DNA from: Rhodococcus sp. KRD197
GTDB lineage: Bacteria; Actinomycetota; Actinomycetes; Mycobacteriales; Mycobacteriaceae
Length of the DNA stretch: 49,721 bases
Reading direction: 5' to 3'
Assembly: GCF_017168235.1 (NCBI RefSeq)
Contig: NZ_JABFAO010000011.1
Span: 764,975 to 814,695, forward strand
Positions within the stretch are counted from its first letter, which is position 1; every line of letters starts with the position of its first letter. Positions 44,317 through 49,721 of this stretch are shown here, in pieces. The notes below the pieces were generated by a model. The model saw nothing but the letters and a program-made list of their open reading frames with translations, did not search any database and was not told the origin of the DNA. Position numbers and translations under genes: made by a program.

Positions 44317-46641
44317 ATGTATCACGTCGATTCGAATGCGCAGACCACGGACAACGGACAGCAGGTGTATTTGCTCGACGCTGCGTCGACCCTCGAAGTG
44401 CAGGCACTGAACCAATGGATCGATGCGACGACGCCCGACGGTGAGCTACGACCACCGTCCGTTGTGCTCTCCGGTGAAGCCTCGCTTCAACTCGCCGATC
44501 ATGTCCGCGGTCTCGCCGAGGATCCGCTGCTGATTCCGCTGCGGGTGACGCTCACTCAGCGCAAGCGCGGCGGCATCGTGCGGCGCTTGCTCGCGCCGCG
44601 CGGCAACTCGATGCCGACGAAAGCGTGGCAACGGTGGGTCCAGAACGACGATCCCGAGCACTCGGCGGTGCTCGTCGGCGAACCGGCCACACTCCGCGAC
44701 CTCGAGAGTCGGTTCGATCGCGCCGGCGCCAACTCCCTTTCCTCGTTCATTCACCGGCAGGCGAGCTTGGCGCTCGATCGCGCAGAACGCGACGTGATCG
44801 GGTCCGAGTACAAGATTCCTCGCTTCGTCGTCGAGGACATGACGGATCAGAAGAAGTTTCGCGACGGTATGGCGGAACTCGCCGAGCAGGTCGGCGAGGA
44901 CGTACCCGAGGTCGAGCGTCGCGTGCACGGGATCCTGCACGAGATGGTCGCCACCGAGACGCGCCGCGCCGTCGAGATGTGGGGCACGCTCGGCGCCTAC
45001 TTCTCTCGCGCCTACCACGTCGACGTCGATCGAACCCAGCTGCAGAAGGTTCGCGAACTCAACAAGAACTATCCGCTGGTGTTCCTGCCCAATCACCGTT
45101 CCTATCTGGACCCGCTGGTGCTGCGGCCTGCGCTGTTGACCGAGGGCCTCCCCCTCAACCATGTGATGGGCGGAATCAACGTCGGCTTCTGGCCGCTCGG
45201 CCCCATCGCCAAACGCAGCGGCGTGGTGCTGATCCAACGCAAGTTCTCGGACGAGATCTACAAGTGGACGCTGCGGCAGTACATGAGCTTCCTGCTCAGC
45301 AAGCGCTTCAACCTGGAGTGGTACATCGAGGGCGGCCGCAGTCGCACCGGCAAGCTGCGCCCCCCGCGTTTCGGACTGCTGTCGTACCTCGTCGACGCGT
45401 TGGAGAACAGCGACGCCGAGGACGTATATCTCGTCCCGACGTCCATCACCTACGACCGCCTGCACGAGGTCGGCGCCATGGCCGCGGAGTCACACGGCGC
45501 GCAGAAACAGGCCGAGGGCATTCGGATGCTCATCGGCTACATTCGCGCGCAGGGCAAGCTTCGCGGAAATGTCTTCCTCACATTCGGTGAACCGATCTCC
45601 GTCAAGTCGGTCGTCGAGGACAATCCCGACAAGCGGGTTGCAGTGCAGAAGATCGCGATCACCGTCGCGCACGCCATCAACAACACCACCCCGGTCACCC
45701 CCGCCGCCCTCGTCACGATGGCGCTGCTCGGTATCGAGGACCGCGCCCTGAACGTGCACGAGATGTGGGCGATCATCTCCCCACTGGCGCGCTACATCAA
45801 CAAGCGTGGGTTGCCTACGGCGGGCGGTTGCGACATCAGCGAGGTCGACGTCGTGCGTTCCGCGGTGATCGCCCAGGTCAATGCAGGCGTCGTCAAGCGT
45901 TTCGACGAGGGACCCGAACCGGTCTTCTACCTCGCCCAGGACAAGCATCTGGTGGCGGCGTTCTTCCGCAACAGCGCCATCCACTACTTCGTCATGCGTG
46001 CGATCGGCGAACTCGTCGTACTGCCCGATCGCGACCAGAGCGCGGAGTCCACCCCTGAGTCCATGTGGCAGGCCGCGCTCCAGCTCCGAGACCTGCTCAA
46101 ATTCGAGTTCTTCTTCGGTGACAAGAACGACTTCGGTAGCCGGCTCGAGGACGAGGTTGCCCTGATCGATCCCGATTGGCGTACCAATCTCGCCGATCCC
46201 GAATACGCCGCCCGGCAGCTACAGTCACAGGACCTGCATCTCGCGCACCGCGTTCTGCAACCGATTCTGGAGGCGTATCAGGTGGTGGCCGACCAGCTGA
46301 TGATGCAGCCGGTGGACTCACCTTTCGACAAACCTGCGTTCGTCGCGCAGTGCCTCGGCGCCGCGCAAGCCAGACGCCTCCGTCAGCAACTGGACCACAG
46401 CGAGTCCATCTCAGGCGAATTGTTCGACACTGCACTGCAATTGGCCGAGAATCGAAACCTCGTCGATCCGAGTAGTGACAATCTCGCGCAGCGCCGCCGC
46501 GACTTCGCCCAGGAGATCAACGAGTGGGCGAGGAAGGCAAGACTGATTCGCGACATGGCACACCGCATGCTCGACGAGGTGGACCCGCTGACCGTGCCCA
46601 GCAAGGCAACCAGCACCGACGATCACGAGGACGACGCCTGA
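44317..46641 (+). CDS. plsB: Glycerol-3-phosphate 1-O-acyltransferase (PlsB)
   Basis: A 774-residue membrane-associated acyltransferase that adds the first acyl chain to glycerol-3-phosphate for phospholipids and triacylglycerol. The catalytic NHRSYLDP motif places His260 and Asp265; EGGRSRTGK (about 340) binds the phosphate of the acceptor. Length and layout match mycobacterial PlsB2. ATG 44317 has GGGAGG at five bases. Its stop overlaps the start of the next gene as TGATG, so synthesis of the two acyltransferases is coupled. Confidence 0.93.
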   Translation: MYHVDSNAQTTDNGQQVYLLDAASTLEVQALNQWIDATTPDGELRPPSVVLSGEASLQLADHVRGLAEDPLLIPLRVTLTQRKRGGIVRRLLAPRGNSMPTKAWQRWVQNDDPEHSAVLVGEPATLRDLESRFDRAGANSLSSFIHRQASLALDRAERDVIGSEYKIPRFVVEDMTDQKKFRDGMAELAEQVGEDVPEVERRVHGILHEMVATETRRAVEMWGTLGAYFSRAYHVDVDRTQLQKVRELNKNYPLVFLPNHRSYLDPLVLRPALLTEGLPLNHVMGGINVGFWPLGPIAKRSGVVLIQRKFSDEIYKWTLRQYMSFLLSKRFNLEWYIEGGRSRTGKLRPPRFGLLSYLVDALENSDAEDVYLVPTSITYDRLHEVGAMAAESHGAQKQAEGIRMLIGYIRAQGKLRGNVFLTFGEPISVKSVVEDNPDKRVAVQKIAITVAHAINNTTPVTPAALVTMALLGIEDRALNVHEMWAIISPLARYINKRGLPTAGGCDISEVDVVRSAVIAQVNAGVVKRFDEGPEPVFYLAQDKHLVAAFFRNSAIHYFVMRAIGELVVLPDRDQSAESTPESMWQAALQLRDLLKFEFFFGDKNDFGSRLEDEVALIDPDWRTNLADPEYAARQLQSQDLHLAHRVLQPILEAYQVVADQLMMQPVDSPFDKPAFVAQCLGAAQARRLRQQLDHSESISGELFDTALQLAENRNLVDPSSDNLAQRRRDFAQEINEWARKARLIRDMAHRMLDEVDPLTVPSKATSTDDHEDDA

Positions 46642-48068
46642 TGATCGACCTGCAACACCAACTGGATGCGATCGCAGCCGCACCCACCGGACCGGACATC
46701 ACTGCATTCTTCGACTTCGACGGCACACTCATCGATGGGTTCTCCGCCAAAGCCGTCTTTCTCGAACGGCTCAAGACGCTCGACGTGACAGTCCGAGAGC
46801 TGTGGGAGATCTCCAGCGCCGTGGTCGAGATGCGCATGCGAAATTCACCCGTCGACAACTTGATGGGTAAAGCCGTCAGGGGGTTGGAGGGGCGCCTCGA
46901 ATCCGATCTGATGGATCAGGCCTACACCCTCTTCCGCAACGAGATCGCGTCGATGATCTACCCGCAGGCACGCATCCTCGTCGAAGCCCACCGCCGCGCC
47001 GGTCACCGACTCGTGATTGCGACCTCGGCCACCCCGTACCAGGCGATCCCGGCGCAGGAAGACCTGATGTTCGACGACTTGCTCTGCACCACACCGGTGG
47101 TCGTCGAAGGTGTGCTCACCGGTGAACTCGTCGGCAGCTCACTGTGGGGCCCGCGCAAGGCCCAGGCCGTCATCGACTACGCCGACCGTGAGGGTCTCGA
47201 CCTGGCCGTCTGCTTCGGCTATTCCAACGGATTCGAGGACGTGCCCCTCCTCGAATCCGTCGGGCACCCGCTTGCGGTCAATCCCGACGATGCACTCGCC
47301 CGCCACGCCGCCAAGGTGGGCTGGCAGACACTGCAGCTCGAGCGGCCCAAGCGCGGCACCGACATCACCTCGGTGGTGCGCAGCACGGCTGCGCTCGGCT
47401 CCGTCCTCGCCAGCGCCGGATTCGGCCTCGGGCTCGGGCTGCTGACCCGCAGCCGCCGAACGGGCGCCAACATCACCTCCTCCATCGCCCCGGACATCGC
47501 CCTGACGATCGCCGGCATCGATCTGGACGTGACAGGGACCGAGAACGCGTGGTCCGCGCGGCCTGCCGTCTTCATGTTCAACCACCAGAGCAGCGCGGAT
47601 TCCGTCATCGTCGCCTCGATCCTGCGACGTGACATCACCGCCGTCGCCAAGCGCGAACTCGAACACGACCCTCGGTTCGCCCTCCTCGGGAAGATCTTCG
47701 ACGTCGCCTATATCGACCGTGGTGATCCCGCCCAGGCTCGAGAAGCGCTGCGCCCCGCTATCGAGAAGCTGCACTCGGGCGTCTCGGTCGCGATCGCCCC
47801 CGAGGGCACGCGGATGCCGACCTCGCGACTCGGCCGGTTCAAGAAGGGCGGGTTCCACCTGGCGATGCAGGCGGGGGTACCGATCGTGCCCATCGTCATT
47901 CACAACGCCGGCGACGTAATGTGGAAAAGAGACTTCATCGCGCATTCCGGTACCGTCAAGGTCACCGTCGGTGAACCCATCTCCACTGCGGACTGGGTGC
48001 CAGAGAAGATCGACAACTACATCGACGACGTCAGATCATTCTTCGACAGAACGTTGGGACATGCCTGA
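46641..48068 (+). CDS. plsC: HAD phosphatase-acyltransferase fusion (PlsC, lysophosphatidate acyltransferase)
   Basis: A 475-residue two-domain protein. The N-terminal HAD-IB domain has FFDFDGTL (Asp25, Asp27), the Thr/Ser motif ATSAT (128-132) and SNGFEDVPLL. The C-terminal domain is a 1-acylglycerol-3-phosphate acyltransferase with NHQSSAD (His315, Asp320) and APEGTR. The same fusion is seen in mycobacterial PlsC beside PlsB2. It should make phosphatidate and may also dephosphorylate a lipid intermediate. It is joined to plsB by TGATG and overlaps the cyclase start by eight bases. Confidence 0.9.
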   Translation: MIDLQHQLDAIAAAPTGPDITAFFDFDGTLIDGFSAKAVFLERLKTLDVTVRELWEISSAVVEMRMRNSPVDNLMGKAVRGLEGRLESDLMDQAYTLFRNEIASMIYPQARILVEAHRRAGHRLVIATSATPYQAIPAQEDLMFDDLLCTTPVVVEGVLTGELVGSSLWGPRKAQAVIDYADREGLDLAVCFGYSNGFEDVPLLESVGHPLAVNPDDALARHAAKVGWQTLQLERPKRGTDITSVVRSTAALGSVLASAGFGLGLGLLTRSRRTGANITSSIAPDIALTIAGIDLDVTGTENAWSARPAVFMFNHQSSADSVIVASILRRDITAVAKRELEHDPRFALLGKIFDVAYIDRGDPAQAREALRPAIEKLHSGVSVAIAPEGTRMPTSRLGRFKKGGFHLAMQAGVPIVPIVIHNAGDVMWKRDFIAHSGTVKVTVGEPISTADWVPEKIDNYIDDVRSFFDRTLGHA

Positions 48069-49107
48069 GCACGACATCAGCTCTGTCGTACAAGCCGAGA
48101 TCGAGAGCAACCTCCTCGGTGGACGGCCCAAGTACACCCGTGCGGAAATCGTGGCCAAATCAGGGTTGGCACGCGAACGAGTGCAGCAACTTTGGATCGC
48201 CATGGGCTTCCCGATCAATACCGACCCCGATGCGCTCGCCTACACAGACGCCGATCTCGATGCCCTGAGGATGATCACCGGCCTCACCGAGCAGAACGTG
48301 ATCAGACCGGAGATGGAGGTCGCGATCGCCCGAACTCTCGGGCAGACGATGTCGCGGCTGACCGAGTGGCAGGTCGGGGTCGTCAACACTCACATTCACG
48401 ACCGAGTGAGCGAGGGCGCCGAGGGCGCCGAGGGCGCAGACCTCGAATCCATTCGACGTGATGCCAGAGCCATTGCCGCACAAACCGTCCCGACGCTCGA
48501 AGCGCTGCAGTCGTACACTTGGCGCAGGCACCTCGCCGCAACGGCAGGCCGTTCCATTGCCGACCCGAACGAGGAAACCACCAGTCCCACGCTGGCCGTG
48601 GGTTTCGCGGACATGGTCGGTTATACGAGCCTCACGCGAAGAATGGCGATCGAGGAACTCACCGCCCTCCTCGAAGAATTCGAGTCGGGGGCATCGGACA
48701 TCATCGCTCGTGGCCGTGGATCGATCATCAAGAACGTGGGCGACGAGGTGATGTTCAGCGCCCAGACCCCCGAGGATGCCGCCCACATCGCCTTGGACCT
48801 GCAGGACGCGTTCGCCGCCAAGGAGGACATGCCCGAGCTCCGCGTGGGTCTCGCCTGGGGTCCAGTCCTCGCTCGATACGGCGACCTGTACGGATCGGTG
48901 GTCAATATGGCTGCGAGGCTGACCAGTTCGGCGTATCCGGGAACAATACTGATGGACAGCACCATGGCCGAGGCGCTGGAGGACGACTCCGAGTTCTACC
49001 TCAAAGCGCTACGTTCGATGCGAGTTAGAGGGTTCCACAAACTCAGACCGCATGCCCTGCGCCGCAACAAGGACCATCGCCAGCGGGATCAGCCCACGGA
49101 ACGGTAG
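48061..49107 (+). CDS. Class III adenylate cyclase with N-terminal regulatory domain
   Basis: A 348-residue soluble cyclase. Residues 1-170 are helical with a winged-helix-like start (YTRAEIVAKSGLARERVQQL), like the regulatory half of Rv1264-type enzymes. The catalytic half has metal aspartates Asp184 (FADMVGYT) and Asp228 (NVGDEVMF), base-specifying Lys224 and Asp275, and transition-state Asn282 and Arg286. It is therefore likely active, turning ATP into cAMP. It is the third gene of the plsB-plsC operon, with an eight-base overlap, and ends 19 bases into the opposite-strand glycosyltransferase. Confidence 0.88.
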   Translation: MPEHDISSVVQAEIESNLLGGRPKYTRAEIVAKSGLARERVQQLWIAMGFPINTDPDALAYTDADLDALRMITGLTEQNVIRPEMEVAIARTLGQTMSRLTEWQVGVVNTHIHDRVSEGAEGAEGADLESIRRDARAIAAQTVPTLEALQSYTWRRHLAATAGRSIADPNEETTSPTLAVGFADMVGYTSLTRRMAIEELTALLEEFESGASDIIARGRGSIIKNVGDEVMFSAQTPEDAAHIALDLQDAFAAKEDMPELRVGLAWGPVLARYGDLYGSVVNMAARLTSSAYPGTILMDSTMAEALEDDSEFYLKALRSMRVRGFHKLRPHALRRNKDHRQRDQPTER

Positions 49108-49721
49108 AACTCCAAGTGGCGCTGTGCGGCTGCGTCCCAGGTGAGACTCCGCGCCAGCGCACGGCCGGCGGCGCCGTCGTGTCGCCGATCCAGGGCGGCC
49201 GCCAAGCTCCGCGACATGCCTACATGGTCGGCTGCATAGGCGACCGTCTCGCCGAAGACCTCACGGAGCACCGGCAGATCGCGCGCGACCACGGGCGTCC
49301 CGGCAGCGAGCGCCTCCATCGCCGCGAGCCCGAAGCCTTCCTTGGTCGAGAAGAACGGCAGCACCGACGCCTGCGCCAGCAGGAACGGTAGATCGTCATT
49401 GTCGACCGTTCCGAGCACGATCGGTTCGATGCCGAGTTCTGCTGCGCGCCTGTCGAACTGACACCGATAGTCACGGTAGTCGAACAGAGTCTCTCCACCG
49501 GCGAAGACCAACGCCAGCTCCGGCCTGTTCAGCAACGCGAACGCCTCGAGCAGATCGATCGAACCTTTGCGTGGCTCGATACCGCCGACAGCCAGCACGT
49601 ACTGTCCGAACTTCCGGCGCCATCGGTCACCACCGCCCACGGAAGCAGCCTCGAAACGCGCCGACTCGACGCCGTTGGGGATGACGGTCGGATTCAGACC
49701 CCACCCTCGACGAACCTCCCC
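49089..49721 (-). CDS. GT4 glycosyltransferase, 5' end cut by the window (MSMEG_0565-like)
   Basis: The last 210 residues of a GT-B glycosyltransferase are visible; the start lies beyond 49721. The C-terminal lobe has VIPNGVE, then YVLAVGGIEPRKGSIDLLEA, GGETLFDYRDYR, and STKEGFGLAAMEALAAGTPV with the nucleotide-sugar-binding Glu residues. The GGETLFDYRDYR and PRKGS patterns recall the MSMEG_0565 family, a member of the nitrogen-starvation (Nit1C-like) gene set. Whether the rest of that set follows is outside the window. It ends tail-to-tail with the cyclase gene. Confidence 0.78.
   Translation of the reverse strand, partial: GEVRRGWGLNPTVIPNGVESARFEAASVGGGDRWRRKFGQYVLAVGGIEPRKGSIDLLEAFALLNRPELALVFAGGETLFDYRDYRCQFDRRAAELGIEPIVLGTVDNDDLPFLLAQASVLPFFSTKEGFGLAAMEALAAGTPVVARDLPVLREVFGETVAYAADHVGMSRSLAAALDRRHDGAAGRALARSLTWDAAAQRHLEFYRSVG

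Overview
The window is about 49.7 kb of GC-rich DNA with tightly packed genes, frequent GTG starts and many ATGA, TGATG or TAATG overlaps. The gene content points to a mycolic-acid actinomycete, most likely Rhodococcus or a close relative. Reasons include a DesA-type acyl-ACP desaturase, a Ugp transporter in mycobacterial gene order, a Zmp1-like M13 protease, a CYP140-like P450, a maltokinase, a LigC/PolD1 pair, a PlsB2/PlsC pair and a mycofactocin-type dehydrogenase. All assignments come from reading the translated sequence; no database was searched.

Layout. 1-9.4 kb: a cut TetR regulator, NDH-2 NADH dehydrogenase, an M50-like membrane protein, then a lipid block (acyl-CoA carboxylase beta subunit, acyl-ACP desaturase, hydrolase), a large two-part membrane protein with DUF2254, GtrA and a 60-residue membrane peptide. 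9.4-15.6 kb: mycofactocin-type SDR, two pirins flanking a maltokinase that has no treS beside it, a DUF4190-like membrane protein and a diguanylate cyclase. 15.6-22.1 kb: an Rv1217c/Rv1218c/Rv1219c-like drug exporter with its TetR repressor, divergent from an M13 protease-P450 pair. 22.0-28.7 kb: ugpAEBC, an L,D-transpeptidase, an HdeD-like protein and a secreted protein. 28.9-33.3 kb: a coupled five-gene run of glycosyltransferase, acyl-CoA-dehydrogenase-like protein, PIG-L deacetylase, NodS-like methyltransferase and a degenerate EAL-DICT protein. 33.3-38.8 kb: GAF-ANTAR regulator, zinc peptidase, a DsbA remnant, PolD1 and LigC, and a lipoprotein. 38.9-44.2 kb: ilvD, a DHA2 efflux pump, a secreted serine protease and a DUF6319-like protein. 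44.3-49.7 kb: plsB, a HAD-plsC fusion and a class III adenylate cyclase in one overlapping operon, then a glycosyltransferase cut by the window edge.

Most is ordinary actinobacterial chromosome. The best candidate for an undescribed system is the 28.95-33.33 kb operon. Its chemistry resembles Nod-factor making (glycosyl transfer, N-deacetylation, N-methylation, acyl-group handling), and its last gene looks like a cyclic-di-GMP sensor. A second noteworthy signal is a dispersed palindromic intergenic element, seen twice (2587-2660 and 26395-26455), each starting at the stop codon of a minus-strand gene. The right edge may enter the nitrogen-starvation (Nit1C-type) gene set, judging from the partial glycosyltransferase.
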